The position numbers and the translations under genes were made by a program. Shown here piece by piece: positions 39,183 to 51,600 of a stretch of DNA of 64,000 bases (its first letter is position 1; each line of letters starts with the position of its first letter). Origin of the DNA: Streptomyces albireticuli (GTDB lineage Bacteria; Actinomycetota; Actinomycetes; Streptomycetales; Streptomycetaceae); NCBI RefSeq assembly GCF_021228125.1, contig NZ_JAJQQS010000016.1, positions 124,001 to 188,000 of the forward strand, read 5' to 3'. Below the pieces are notes generated by a model. The model did no database searches. It saw nothing but the letters and a program-made list of their open reading frames with translations, and was not told the origin of the DNA.

Positions 39183-39845
39183 GTGATACCGGGAACACAT
39201 GAGGGCCTACTCTTCGGGATCTACCCGGGCGGCGTCGCCGGTGACGACGCCGGGGGACTGGCCGACGGCCCGCCCGACGCCCCGTCCCGGGTGCCTAGCG
39301 CCCTCGACCGGCTCCAGGGCCGCCCCGGCCGCCCCTTCCTCGTACGCGCCTACACGGGCTTCGACGACACCACCCCCCTCTTCGGACCGGCCACCTCCTT
39401 CGTCACCGACCTGACCGGCCGGGGCGGGAAGGACTTCGTCGCCGACCTGGACTACGTGGGCCTGGACTTCTTCCCCGACGTCTTCCGGCCCGTCGCCGCC
39501 TCCGACCTCGCCTCCGCCGTCGAGGGACTGCCGCGCCACCACCGTGACGCGGTCCTGACCCCCGCCGGCCTCGGCCACCTGCCCCTGCGCATCACCGAGC
39601 ACGGCCGGCCCACCGGACCTGAGCGGCCTCCGCACCGGCAGGCCGAGGTCGTCGAGACCGTGGTCCGCGTCATCGCGGCTCAGGCGAAACCGCTCGGGCT
39701 GAGCGGATACACGCACTTCGCGCTGCGTGACGCCGACAGCGCGAAGCCGGGGCTCTTCCACCGGTTCGGGCTCACCACCGACGACTACACCCCCAAGCCC
39801 GCCTTCGAGTCCCTGAGGGCACTCGTCGACCGGTTCAGCGTCTGA
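39183..39845 (+). pseudogene. Glycoside-hydrolase-like (TIM-barrel, ITExG) gene, probably internally deleted
   Basis: The open frame from GTG 39183 encodes 220 aa. The N-terminal piece (LLFGIYPGGVAGDDAGG, then LDRLQGRPGRPFLVRAYTGF) looks like the first strand of a clan-A glycoside hydrolase. The C-terminal half (LDYVGLDFFPDVFRPV, LPLRITEHGRPTGPE, SGYTHFALRDADS, LFHRFGL, DDYTPKPAFESL) looks like strands 5-8. ITEHG resembles the nucleophile motif of GH1/GH5-like enzymes (ITENG). The central part expected to hold the acid/base Glu (an NEP-type motif) is missing without a frameshift, and the protein is about 150 residues short. No good ribosome site precedes the GTG. Most likely an in-frame deletion remnant; a genuinely short protein cannot be excluded. 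Confidence 0.6.
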
Positions 39846-40013
39846 CGGGGGCGACGGCCGGGGCGGTGAGGCCGACCACCGGTTGTTCGGACGTCCCCCA
39901 CACGGAGGACAGCGCGCATTCCTTCCCGTAGCGCTGGGCAGCCCGCAATGTGGGCGGATGCGTGAGCGACGGCCAGGGGGGTCCATGGCGGGGCACATGA
40001 CGGCGCGCCACCC

Positions 40014-41582
40014 ATGACAGGCGGTCGCGTCGTACGGCGCCCCGGGATCGTCCTGGCCGTGGTGTCCTGTGCCGTCTTCATGGCCATGCTCGACAACCTC
40101 GTCGTCAACAACGCCCTGCCGAGCATCGGCGAGGAACTGGACACGAGCGTCAGCGGGCTCCAGTGGGTCGTGGCGGGCTACACCCTCGTCTTCGCCGCCA
40201 CCCTGCTGTCCGCCAGTGTCGTCGGCGACCGGCTGGGACAGCGGCGGGCCTTCTTCACCGGGCTGGGCGCCTTCATGGCGGGCTCCGCGCTGGGCTCGGT
40301 GGCGACCGGGCAGGGCCTGCTCGTGGCCGGGCGCGGGATCCAGGGCCTGGGTGCGGCGGTGCTGCTGCCGGCCGGTACCGCGCTGCTGCGCCACACCTAC
40401 ACCGACGACGCCGGCCGGGCGCGGGCGATCGGGGTGCGGGGAGCGGTGGGCGGGCTCGGCATCGCGCTGGGTCCCGTGATCGGCGGTCCCCTGGTCGAGG
40501 CGCTGGGCTGGCGCAGCGTGATGTGGATCAACCTTCCCGTCGGGCTCGCCGCCCTGCTGGTCGGTCTGCGGGTGCTGCCGCGCCCGCCCGCGGCGCCCGT
40601 GCGGTGGGACCCCGCCGGGCAGGCGCTCGCGGTCACCGGGCTGGGCAGCCTCGTCCACGCGCTGATCCAGGGACCCGTCGACGGATGGCGCACGCCGCCC
40701 GTCGTGGCCTGTCTCGCGCTGGCGGCCGTGGCCCTGACGGCCTTCGGCGCCGTGGAGGCGCGCGGGGCGCGGCCCATGCTGGATCCGGCGCTGTTCCGCG
40801 CCAGGGCCTCCCGCGCCGCCGCCGTGTCCTGCTTCGCCTCCGGCCTGGCGCTGTTCGGCGCCACGTTCTTCCTGACCTTCTACCTCCAGAACATCCTGGG
40901 CTGGTCGGCGGCTGGGGCCGGCGCGGTGTTCCTGTCGGCCTCGGTGTTCATCGCGTTCACCTCGCCCCTCGCGGGGGTGCTCACCGGCCGGTACGGCGCC
41001 CGCCCGCCCCTGGTCCTGGGGCTGGTCCTGAGCGCGCTCGCCCTGGCGGGGCTCAGCCGTTACGGGCGCGGGGCCGCCTTCGCCGACTACGGCTGGCTGC
41101 TGCCCGTTCTCGGGGCCGGCACGGGCCTGCTGTTCGTCCCCACGATGATCACGATGGTCCAGGGAGCTCCCGCCGCCCACGCGGGCACCGCCTCGGCGGT
41201 CGTCGACACCCTGCGGGAAGTCGGTGGCGTGGTCGGCGTGGCCGCGCTCGGCGCCGTGCTGACGACCCGGATGCGCACCACCCTGTACGAGCGGACGGCG
41301 CGCGCCGGACTGCCCCACGACGCGGTGGAGGACCTCGTACGCACAGCGGTCGCCGACGGCCCGGTGCACCGGCTCGGGGCGGGCCGCCCGGGCGCGGGGC
41401 CGCCGCTCGCGCGCGTATGGATGGAGGAGTCCTTCGTCGACGGCCTGCGCCTGGCGCTGCGCTGCGGCGCCCTCGTCCTGGTCTGCGCCCTGGTGGTGGT
41501 CCTCGTCCTGCTGTGGGGGCGGCGCCCGCCCGCGGCGACCCTGCCCGCCGTCCCGGAGCGTCGTGGGGAGTTGAAGCGGTGA
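40014..41582 (+). CDS. MFS drug exporter, DHA2 (14-TM) family
   Basis: 522 aa, about 14 membrane segments. FMAMLDNLVVNNALPSIGEE in helix 1 and WVVAGYTLVFAATLLSASV, GDRLGQRRAF (motif A) and GRGIQGLGAAVLLPAGTALL are typical of EmrB/QacA-type efflux proteins. Helix 5 shows GGLGIALGPVIGGPLVE (motif C). It is unrelated in local sequence to the exporter at 34508. Start ATG 40014 fits the family but lacks a strong ribosome site. It lies 1.1 kb upstream of the three-gene PKS operon on the same strand and may export its product; it could equally be an unlinked chromosomal gene, because the direct repeat that marks the PKS block begins after it. Confidence 0.9.
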   Translation: MTGGRVVRRPGIVLAVVSCAVFMAMLDNLVVNNALPSIGEELDTSVSGLQWVVAGYTLVFAATLLSASVVGDRLGQRRAFFTGLGAFMAGSALGSVATGQGLLVAGRGIQGLGAAVLLPAGTALLRHTYTDDAGRARAIGVRGAVGGLGIALGPVIGGPLVEALGWRSVMWINLPVGLAALLVGLRVLPRPPAAPVRWDPAGQALAVTGLGSLVHALIQGPVDGWRTPPVVACLALAAVALTAFGAVEARGARPMLDPALFRARASRAAAVSCFASGLALFGATFFLTFYLQNILGWSAAGAGAVFLSASVFIAFTSPLAGVLTGRYGARPPLVLGLVLSALALAGLSRYGRGAAFADYGWLLPVLGAGTGLLFVPTMITMVQGAPAAHAGTASAVVDTLREVGGVVGVAALGAVLTTRMRTTLYERTARAGLPHDAVEDLVRTAVADGPVHRLGAGRPGAGPPLARVWMEESFVDGLRLALRCGALVLVCALVVVLVLLWGRRPPAATLPAVPERRGELKR

Positions 41583-42677
41583 CGCCCCCACGCCACCGCG
41601 CCGCCTTTCACTGAGTCTTCGGCCGGTGGACGCAGCGCCGATCGACTCTGGAGCGTCCGCGCGACGTAGCCGGTGAGTGCCTCGGTCACCAGGGCGAGGG
41701 CGGCTCGGGAGCGGCGTCGGCCAGCGCCCGGGCCAGGGACGCCTCCTCCCCGTCGTCTTCGTCGCCCCGCCGCCCGGCGACGAGGGCGGAGAAGCGGGGC
41801 GCCGCGGTCGCCGGACTCGCGTGCCGGGCACGCGGATGCGTGCTCGTACGTTCGGCCCGGTGACCGGTTCGTTGTCGAACGTGCCGTCGGCGAGGAAAGC
41901 GATCCTGAGGATGAGTTCCGGTGCGATGGCGCGGGGCAGCGCGTATAAAACAAGTGCGCTGACGAGGCTCGCAAAGCAAATGCGTCGATGTATGGCGCCG
42001 TGCCGGCGGACTACGGCGGGCAGTGATCACATGCTTGCCGCGGATTCTAGGGAAACGCGGGTATCACCAGCCATACGGTTGTCCTTGACTTCCGAAAGAG
42101 TCGAGGTGGTGACCATGCGCGATCAGAGCCCGTTGCGAGCCGAGACTTGGCCGATGTCCCGGACCTGCCCGTTCTCCCCGCCACGACCCGAGGACCTGCC
42201 GGGCAGGCCGGCGGGGCACCGGCTCTTCAGCGGTGGCGAGCGTCGCCGAGCCGTCCCTGACGCGCCGCGCCACGGCGGACGTCGAGACCGGCGGCACTCC
42301 GATACGGGCGGTGGGTGAGGGGGCGCCGACCTGTCCGCCGCCGCCAACCGCGACCCCGCGGCTCCGCCGACCCGGAGACGTTTCGGCTCGGGACCGCACC
42401 AGTGCCTCGGCGGGAATCCGGCCCGGCCGGAGCTGCGCATCGTCCTTGACACTCAAAAAGCTCCGGCCGCCCGGCATGCGTTTACCGAGTTGCGGAGAGA
42501 CGGCTAGGGAAAGCCCCAGATTTTGGTCGGTTGAAGGTGTTGTGTGGAATGAGTCCGGGTGCTGATCATGTTGATGCACCTCGATTTATCGGCGTTTGGT
42601 TAGATGGTCGCGAGTTCGGTAAATGATCTTGTGCCCAGGTAGCCGACAAAGTCCAAACTTCTCTGGAAGGGCACCGG
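41583..42677. other. Gene-poor 1.1-kb region upstream of the PKS operon, with a gene remnant
   Basis: No intact gene is supported. It contains a degenerate piece (41875-41934 and some flanking codons, minus strand) of a small secreted-protein gene whose intact homologue is at 62914-63294. Base composition falls toward A+T in 42500-42650, consistent with promoters for the PKS operon. The PKS start ATG 42678 has GGAAGGG a few bases upstream. The remaining 41990-42500 shows no recognisable structure. Confidence 0.6.
41875..41934. repeat. Left copy of 60-bp direct repeat flanking the PKS block (truncated gene remnant)
   Basis: Identical at 56 of 60 positions to 63089-63148 in the same orientation, including an uninterrupted 28-nt match. 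On the minus strand it encodes IAPELILRIAFLADGTF, matching IAPELILRITFLAGGAF of the intact secreted protein at 62914-63294. Flanking codons show only weak similarity, the frame continues into unrelated sequence, and there is no signal peptide, so this is a gene fragment. Confidence 0.8.
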
Positions 42678-45600
42678 ATGCCGGGCGAACCGATTGCGAT
42701 TGTGGGAATGGCGTGCCGTTACCCGGGCGGAATAGCCGCCCCGGAAGGGCTCTGGCAGGTGGCCAGGGACGGGATCGACGCGATCGGCGAGTTACCGGAC
42801 GACCGGGGCTGGGACCTGTCGTCCCTCTACGATCCCGACCCGGACCGGCCCGGTACCTCCTACGTACGGCACGGCGGCTTCCTCTACGACGCCGGCCATT
42901 TCGACGCCGAGTTCTTCGGGCTCTCCGCCCGCGAGGCGTTGACCACCGATCCGCAGCAGCGCCTCCTGCTCACCACGGCGTGGGAGGCCCTGGAGAACGC
43001 GGCCATCGATCCCACCTCGCTGCGGGGCAGCCGCACGGCCGTGTTCGCCGGCTCGATGATGCACGACTACGCGCCCCGGGTGCACACCGTCCCGGACGGG
43101 CTGGAGGGGTACCTGATCACCGGGAACACCTCCAGCGTGGCGTCCGGCCGAGTGGCCTACGTGCTCGGCCTCAACGGCCCCGCGGTCACGGTGGACACCG
43201 GCTGCTCCTCGTCGTTGGTGACCACTCACCTCGCGGTGCAGTCGCTGCGTCTCGGCGAGTGCGACCTGGCCCTGTCCGGCGGGGTGACGGTGATGGCGAC
43301 CCCGGAGATGTTCGTGGAGTTCTCGCGGCTGCGGGGCCTCGCCCCGGACGGCCGGTGCAAGCCGTTCTCCGCGACGGCGGACGGTACGGCCTGGTCCGAG
43401 GGCGTCGGAATGCTGGTGCTGGAACGGCTCTCCGACGCCCTGCGCCACGGGCACACCGTGCACGCGCTGGTGCGCGGCACCGCGGTCAACTCGGACGGGG
43501 CCTCCAACGGGCTCTCCGCACCCAGCGGGCCGGCTCAGGAACGGGTGCTGCGGGCGGCGCTGGCCGACGCCGGACTGTCCGAGGCGGACATCGACGCGGT
43601 GGAGGCGCACGGCACGGGCACCATGCTCGGCGACCCGATCGAGGCACGGGCGCTGCTGGCGGTGCACGGCCCGCAGCGGGCGCGCTCACTGCTGTTGGGG
43701 TCGGTCAAGTCGAATATCGGGCACACGCAGGCCGCTGCCGGGGTGGCGGGCATCCTGAAGATGGTGCACGCCATGCGCGACGGCGTGCTGCCGCGCATCC
43801 TGCACCTGACCGAACCCAGCCCGCACGTGGACTGGGAGTCCGGCAGGGTCACCCCGCTCGCGGAGGAGACGCCGTGGCCGGAGACCGGACTCCCGCGCCG
43901 GGCCGGGGTGTCCTCGTTCGGCATCAGCGGCACCAATGCCCATGTGATCCTGGAGCAGGCGCCGGAACCCGCGCCCGCCGCGGCACCGCGACCGGCGTCC
44001 GCGGTCCCGCTGCTGCTTTCCGCGCGGTCGGCGGAGGCGCTGCGGGAACAGGCCGGCCGGCTGGCCGAGCGGCTCCGCCCGGACCGGGTCGGCCTGCTGG
44101 ACGCCGGATTCACGCTGGCGACCGGCCGGGCCGGGTTCGAGCACCGGGCCGCCGTCGTCGGCCGGGACCGGGACGCGTTGGTGCACGGACTGGACGCGCT
44201 CGCCGAGGGCGGTTCGGCACCGGGCACGGTCGTCGGGTCACCCTGCCGGGACACCAGGCCGGTGCTGTTGTTCCCCGGCCAGGGCACGCAGTGGACCGGG
44301 ATGGCCACGGAACTGCTGGAGTCCAGCCCGGTCTTCGCCGGGCACATGGCGGCCTGTCAGGACGCGATGGCGCCGTACGTGGACTGGAACCTGGGCGACG
44401 TGCTCACCGACGCGGACGCGCTGCTCCGGGTGGACGTGGTGCAGCCCGCGCTGTGGGCGGTCATGGTGTCGCTGGCCGGACTCTGGCGGGCACACGGGGT
44501 GCGGCCGGCCGCGGTGGTGGGCCACTCCCAGGGCGAGATCGCGGCCGCGACCGTGGCCGGCGCGCTGTCCCTGGACGACGGGGCGCGGATCGTCACGCTG
44601 CGCAGCCGGGCCTTGCGGGCGCTCTCCGGTACGGGCCGGATGCTGTCGGTGGGGCTGCCGCGAGCGGCGGTCGAGGAGTCGATGGCCCGCTGGGGCGAGG
44701 ACCTCTCGGTGGCCGCGGTCAACGGGCCGCGCTCGACGGTGGTCTCGGGCGCCGTCGAGGCGGTCGAAGAGTTCGCCGCCGCGCTGGTCGCCGAGGACAT
44801 ACGGGCGACCCTGTTGCCGGTGGACTACGCCTCGCATTCGGCGCAGGTCGAACTGCTGCGTGCGGAGCTGCGCGAACTGCTGGCGCCGGTGACTCCGACG
44901 GCGGCCGAGGTTCCCTTCCACTCGACCGTGACCGGCGGTCCGGTGGACACCACCGGGCTGGACGCGGACTACTGGTACCGCAACCTGCGCGCCACGGTCG
45001 AGTTCGAGGCGACGGTGCGCGGACTGGTCGCCGCCGGGCACACCACGTTCCTGGAGGCGAGCCCGCATCCGGTGCTCGCCGGCGGCGTGCGGCAGATCCT
45101 CGGTGACCACGAGGAGGACCACGACGGGGGCGGCGTGGTGCTGGAGACCCTGAAACGGGACGACGGTGGTGCCGACCGCTTCCTGCTGGCGGTGGCCGAG
45201 GCGGCCGTACACGGTGTGGACGTGCACTGGAACGGGCTGTTCGACGGCGCCCGGAGCGTGGAGCTGCCGACCTATCCGTTCCGCCAGGAGCGGTACTGGA
45301 TGCTGCCCACCGCCGCCTCCGGGCCCGTCGCCGGGCATCCGATGCTGGACTCGGTGGTCCAGCTCGCCGGCGGTGGCCTGGTCGCCACCTGCCGGCTCTC
45401 CCTCACCCGGCACCCCTGGCTGGCCGAGCACGGGGTGCGCGGCACCGTGCTGCTGCCCGGGGCCGCGTTCGTCGAACTGGCGCTGCACGCGGGTGAGCGC
45501 GCGGGGCTGCCGGTGCTGGACGAGCTGGTGCTGGAGAGCCCGCTGGTGCTGCCTGAGCGGGGCGAGACGGAGTTGCAGATCGCGATCGGCGAGACGGATC

Positions 45601-48600
45601 CGGGCACGCTGGCGATGTACGCCCGGTCCGCGCCGGACGCGCCGTGGACCCGGTGCGCGACCGGGACGCTCCGGGCCGCGGAGTCCGGCGGCGAGACCTT
45701 GACGGAGTGGCCGCCGGCCGGTGCCGAGGAGATCGACCTCGACGGCGAGTACGCACGGCTCGACGAGCGGGGTTACGAGTACGGGCCGGCCTTCCAGGGG
45801 TTGCGGCGGGCCTGGCGGCTCGGTGCGGAGCTGTGGGCCGAGGTCGAGCTGCCGGTCGATCCCGGGCGGTTCGGCCTGCACCCGGCCCTGCTCGACGCGG
45901 CATTGCACCCGCTGCTGCTGGACGCGGGGGACGCGCCGGTGAGGTTGCCGTTCTCCTGGAGCGGGGTCGCACTCCATGCGGTCGGGGCCACGGCGTTGCG
46001 GGTGCGGCTGACTCCGCAGGGCAACGACTCGTTCGCCGTGGCGCTCGCCGACGCGGCGGGGGAAGCGGTGGCCACGATCGGCGCGCTCGCGCTCCGGCCC
46101 GTGGGGCCCGTGCGGCCGGGGGCGGCGGGCGTGGACCGGGCGCTGCACCGGCTGGACTGGGTGCCGGTCACGCGGCGGGCCGCCCCGGCGATCGTCGACG
46201 CGCCGGTCGTGGACGTGGCCGGGCCCGAGGAAGCACTGGCGCGGGTCCGAGAGTTCTTGGACACCGACGACGAGAAGGCGACGGGCGGGCCCCTGATCGT
46301 GCGGACCCGTGGTGCGGTCGCGATCGCCCCGGAGGACGACCAGGATCCCGACGCCGCGGCGGTCTGGGGCCTGGTCCGCACGGCACGCACCGAACATCCC
46401 GGCCGGTTCGTGCTGGTCGACCTGGACCGCGCCGGCGACCCCGAGGACGCCGACGCCGCCCTGGAGCTGGCGTTGGGCACGGGTGAGCCGGAGATCGCCG
46501 TCCGGGACGGGCGGACGTTCGCGCCGCGACTGGCCCGGGTGACGCGGACGGGGGACCGGCCCGCCCTCGCCGGAGGCACGGTGCTGATCACCGGCGGGAC
46601 CGGCGTACTCGGCCGGGAGCTGGCCCGGCACCTGGTCACCGAGCACGGGGTGCGGCACCTGGTGCTGGCGGGACGGCGCGGCGGCGAGGCGGCGCTCGAC
46701 TCCGGTCTCGAGGACCTGACCGGCACCGCCGAGATCAAGGTCGTGGCGTGCGACGTCGCCGACCGGGCCGCCCTCGCCGAACTGCTGGCGGCGATCCCCG
46801 CGCGACACCCGCTGACCGCGGTGATCCACGCCGCCGGAGTGCTGGACGACGGCACGGTGCGCTCCCTCACCGCCGAACGGCTGAACGCGGTGCTGCGACC
46901 CAAGGTCGAGGGTGCGCGCAACCTGCACGAACTGACCGAACACCTCGACCTGGCCGCGTTCGTGCTGTTCTCCTCCGTAGCCGGTGTCCTCGGCACCCCG
47001 GGGCAGGCGAATTACGCGGCCGCCAACGCGTGGCTGGACGGGCTGGCGCAGCACCGCCGCTCGCGGGGACTGCCCGCCTCGTCCATGGCGTGGGGACTGT
47101 GGGCGCAGGACACCGGCATGACCGGGCGGCTGGGCGACACCGACCGGGCCCGGCTGCGGCGAGCCGGGCTCGTGCCGATGTCCCGCGAACACGGGCTCGC
47201 ACTGTTCGACGCGGCGCTGGGCACAGACCTGGCGTGCACCGTGCCCGCCCGTTTCGACCTGGCCGGCGTGCGTGCGGCGGGCCCGGAGCGGGCCCCGGTG
47301 TGGACCGGGCTGCTCGGCGTGCGGCGGAGCGCGGCCCGGCCGGCCGCCGTGGCCGCGGCGCCCGTGTTCGTCTCCGGCGGCGAGCGGTCGGTGCTCGACC
47401 TCGTGCTGGCCACGGTGGGCTCCGTGCTCGGCGTGGAGCGCCGGGTGGACCCGGCGCGGGCGTTCCGCGACATCGGCTTCGACTCGCTGTCCGGGGTGGA
47501 GCTGCGTAACCGGCTCACCGCCGCGACCGGGGTGCGGCTCCCCGCGACCGCGGTGTTCGACCACCCCACCCCCACGGCCCTGGCCGGGTACCTGTCCGGG
47601 CAGCTCCCCGACGCGGTACCCGGCGGCCGGACACCGGTCGCCGGGCCCGGCCCGCAGGACATGGACGACCCGGTGGTGCTGGTCGGCGCGAGCTGCCGCC
47701 TTCCCGGCGGGGTGTCCACCATGGACGAGCTGTGGGAGTTGCTGGCCGCCGGACGGGACGCGATCACCGAGTTCCCGGCGGACCGCGGCTGGAACCTGGA
47801 CGAGGTCTACCACCCGGAGCCGGGCCGCGGCGGGCGCAGCTATGTGCGGCACGGCGGCTTCCTGGACGGGATCGCCGAGTTCGACAACGGCTTCTTCGGC
47901 GTCGCCCCGGCCGAGGCGGTCTCGATGGACCCGCAGCAGCGCATCCTGCTGGAACTCGCCTGGCACGCGCTGGAAGACGCCGGGATCGACCCGACCACGC
48001 TGCGGGGCACCCGCACCGGTGTCTACCTCGGGCTGATGGGCAACGACTACGCGCGCCGCGCGCACCGGACGCCCGAGGACCTCACCGGCGACGTCTCGAT
48101 CGGCAACGCGGGCAGCGTCGCGTCGGGGCGGCTGGCCTACACGTTCGGTTTCCACGGCCCGGCGATCACGGTGGACACGGCGTGTTCCTCCGCGCTGGTG
48201 GCGATGCACCAGGCCGCGCAGGCGCTGCGGGCCGGTGAGTGCACGGTCGCGCTGGCGGGTGGCGTCACGGTGCTCACCACGCCGACGCTGTTCGTGGAGT
48301 TCTCCCAGGTGGGGGTGCTCGCCCCGGACGGCCGGTGCAAACCGTTCGACGCGGCGGCGGAGGGCACCGCGTGGAGCGAGGGCGCCGGGCTGCTGGTGAT
48401 GGAGCGGCTTTCCACCGCGCGCGAACGGGGCCACCGGGTGCTCGCCGTGCTGCGCGGCTCGGCACTCAACTCCGACGGCGCGTCCAACGGGCTGACCGCG
48501 CCGAACGGATCGGCCCAGCAGCGGGTGATCCGGGACGCGCTGGCCGTCGCGGGCCTGGCGCCCGGCGAGGTGGACGCGGTGGAGGCGCACGGCACCGGAA

Positions 48601-51600
48601 CCCCGCTCGGCGACCCGATCGAGGCCACCGCGCTGCTGGCGACCTACGGTCAGGACCGGGCGCGGCCCGTGCTGGTCGGGTCCGCGAAGTCCAACCTCGG
48701 GCACACCCAGGCCGCGGCGGGCGTGGCGGGTGTGCTCAAGATGGTGCTGGCCATGCGGCACGGCCGGTTGCCCCGGACCCTGCACCTGAATGACCCGAGC
48801 CCGCACGTGAACTGGGACGACGGCGCGGTGCGGTTGCTGGACGAGCCGGTGGACTGGCCGCGCGTGGACCGTCCGCGCCGGGCGGCGGTTTCCTCGTTCA
48901 GCCTCAGCGGCACCAACGCGCACGTGATCCTGGAGGAACCCGAGCCCGAGCCCGAACCGGAGCCGGCGACCGCCACGGCTCCGCCGCTCATCCCCTGGGT
49001 GCTCTCCGCGGCCGGCCCGGAGGCGCTGCCCGCGCAGGCCGGGGCCCTGCTCCGCCGCCTGGCCGACGAGGACGGGAACGGCTCGCCGTCCGCGCTGGAC
49101 GTGGCGTACTCGCTGGCCACCACGCGGGCCCGGCTGCGCGCCCGCACCGTCGTGCTCGGCACGGACACCGGCGAGCTGACCGCCGCGCTGCGAGCCGGGA
49201 CCGGCCTGACCGGAGTGGCGGCCGACGGCGCGACCGCGTTCCTGTTCCCCGGCCAGGGCGTGCAGTACGCGGACATGGCCACATCGCTCCGGGACCGGGT
49301 GCCGGCGTTCGCGGCGGCCCTCCGGGAGATCGCCGCCGAGCTGGACCCGCTGCTGGACCGGCCGCTCGCCGAGATCCTCCGGGACGGACCCGGTGAACGC
49401 ACCGACCATGCGCAGGCCGCGGTGTTCGCGGTTCAGGTGGCGGTGTTCCGGCTGCTCACCACGTTGGGGGTGCGGCCGGACGCGGTGGCCGGGCACTCGG
49501 TCGGGGAAATCGCCGCGGCGCACGCCGCGGGCGTGTTCTCGCTGGCCGACGCCTGCGCACTGGTGGCCGCGCGCGGGCGGCTGATGCGCGAACTCGGCGG
49601 CGAGGGCGTGATGGTGGCGGTCCAGGTACCGGAAGCCGACGTGCCGGAACTGCTGCGCGGCTACGAGGACCAGGTGGCGCTGGCCGCGGTGAACGGGCCC
49701 GCCTCGGTGGTGCTCGCCGGGGACGCGGACGCGGTGCGGGAGATCTCGCGGCGAGTGGCCCACGTGAAACGCCTGCCGGTGTCGCACGCGTTCCACTCCC
49801 ACCACATGGACCCGGTTCTGGACCCCTTCCGGGAGGTGCTGGCCGGACTGGACTTCCGGGCACCGGCGATTCCGGTCGTGTCCTCGGTGACCGGCGCACG
49901 GGTCACCGAAGAGCTTCGCGACCCGGAGTACTGGGTCCGGCATGCGCGGGAACCGGTGCGCTTCCACGACTGCCTGCGCGCTCTGGACGCGGCGGGCACC
50001 AGCACCTACCTGGAGCTGGGACCGGGCGCGACGCTCAGCGCGCTCGGCCAGGAGGCGCTGGGCGGGGACGGTTTCCTGCCGTTGCTACGGCAGGACGCCG
50101 ACGAGGTGCACGGCCTGCTGACGGCGTTGGCGGCCGCGTACACCCGGGGCGTCGACGTGGACTGGGCGGCCTGGTGCGCGGGCGGGCGGGCGGTGCCACT
50201 GCCCGGCTACGCGTTCACCCGGCAGCGGTTCTGGCTGCCCGACGACGAGGCTCCCGCCGACCCTCTGCTGCACGGTGTCGAGTGGCCGCCGCTGCCCGTC
50301 CCCGGCCCGGTCGCCGACGCACCGGGGCCGTGGCTGGTGGTGGCCCCGCCGGGCGCGGACTGGGACCGGCTCACCGAGGACGTGGCGGGCGTGCTGGGCG
50401 AAGGGACCCGCGTCGTGCGCGGCGACGCCGTGGACGGCGAGCACTGGGACCGGCTGCTGCCCGACCTGCCGGGCGGCGGCATCGTGTCCCTCCTGGCGAT
50501 GGCCGAGGACTCGGACACGCCGCGGGTGCCGACCGGCCTGGCCGCCACCCTGGCGCTGCTGCGGGCGCTGCTGTCCAGAGGCGCGGACACGCCCCTGTGG
50601 TCGATCACCAGCGGCGCAGTGCGGGCCGGCACGGCGGACACCGTGCCGAATCCGGAGCAGGCCGCCGTGTGCGGGCTGGCCCGGGTCGCGGGCATGGAGG
50701 CGCCCCGGCTGCACGGCGGCCTGGTGGACCTGCCGCCGCGACCGGCCGTGGAGGACCTGGCCGCGCTGCCCGCCGCGCTGGCCGCCCGGGACGAGATCGC
50801 GATCCGGGACGGGCGGCTGTACGCCAGGCGACTGGTCCCGGTGCCCCGCACCGAACCCGCCACGAAGGAGCCCATCGGCACCGTGCTGATCACCGGGGGG
50901 CTGGGCGGCATCGGCGCGCACGTAGCCCGCCGGCTGGCGGCCCGGGGCGCGGACCGCCTGCTGCTGGTCGGCCGCCGGGGCGTGGACACCCCCGGCGCGA
51001 CGGAACTGCGTGCCGAACTCACCGCGCTGGGTGCCGAGGTCGAAATCGCGGGCTGTGACGTGGCGGACCGCGAGGCGCTGGCCGGGCTGCTCGCCGGGCG
51101 GTCGCTCACCGGTGTGGTGCACGCCGCCGGGGTGCTCGACGACGGGGTGCTGGAGGCGCTGTCCGAGGACCGGCTGGCGCGGGTGTTCGCGGCGAAGGCG
51201 GACGGCGCGCGGTTCCTGCACGAGCTGACCGCCGGCCATCCGCTGCGCTTCTTCGTGCTGTGCTCCTCGCTGGCCGGCACCGCGGGTTCGCCGGGGCAGG
51301 GCAACTACGCCGCGGCCAACGCCGTCGTGGAGGCGCTGGCGGCCCATCGGCAGGCCTGCGGCCTGCCCGCGACGAGCCTGGCCTGGGGCCCCTGGCTGGA
51401 CACCGGGATGACCACGTCCTGGCCCGTCGGCCCGCGGTCGGACGGCGGCGCCACGCCGATGCCCGCCGACCGGGCGCTGGACGCGCTGGAGCGGGCACTG
51501 TCCGGCGGTGCGGCGCAGTACGTGGCCGGTGCCGTGGACTGGCCGCGGTTCGCCGCCGCACGGCCGGGGCGCCTGTGCTCCGGACTGCCGGGTGTGGGCG

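Noticed and set aside
41583..42677. A small gene on the plus strand upstream of the PKS operon
   Set aside because: Available frames are Arg/Pro-rich with no starts supported by a ribosome site; the only coding signal is the minus-strand remnant at 41875-41934.
43190..43215. First KS of the bimodular PKS as a decarboxylating loading KS (KSQ or KSS)
   Set aside because: The nucleophile Cys176 is present (VDTGCSSS), so it is a normal condensing KS.
44238..49967. Long antisense open frame across the bimodular PKS
   Set aside because: Same kind of shadow. It is Arg/Gly/His-rich, has no recognisable fold, and overlaps coding sequence with intact catalytic motifs.
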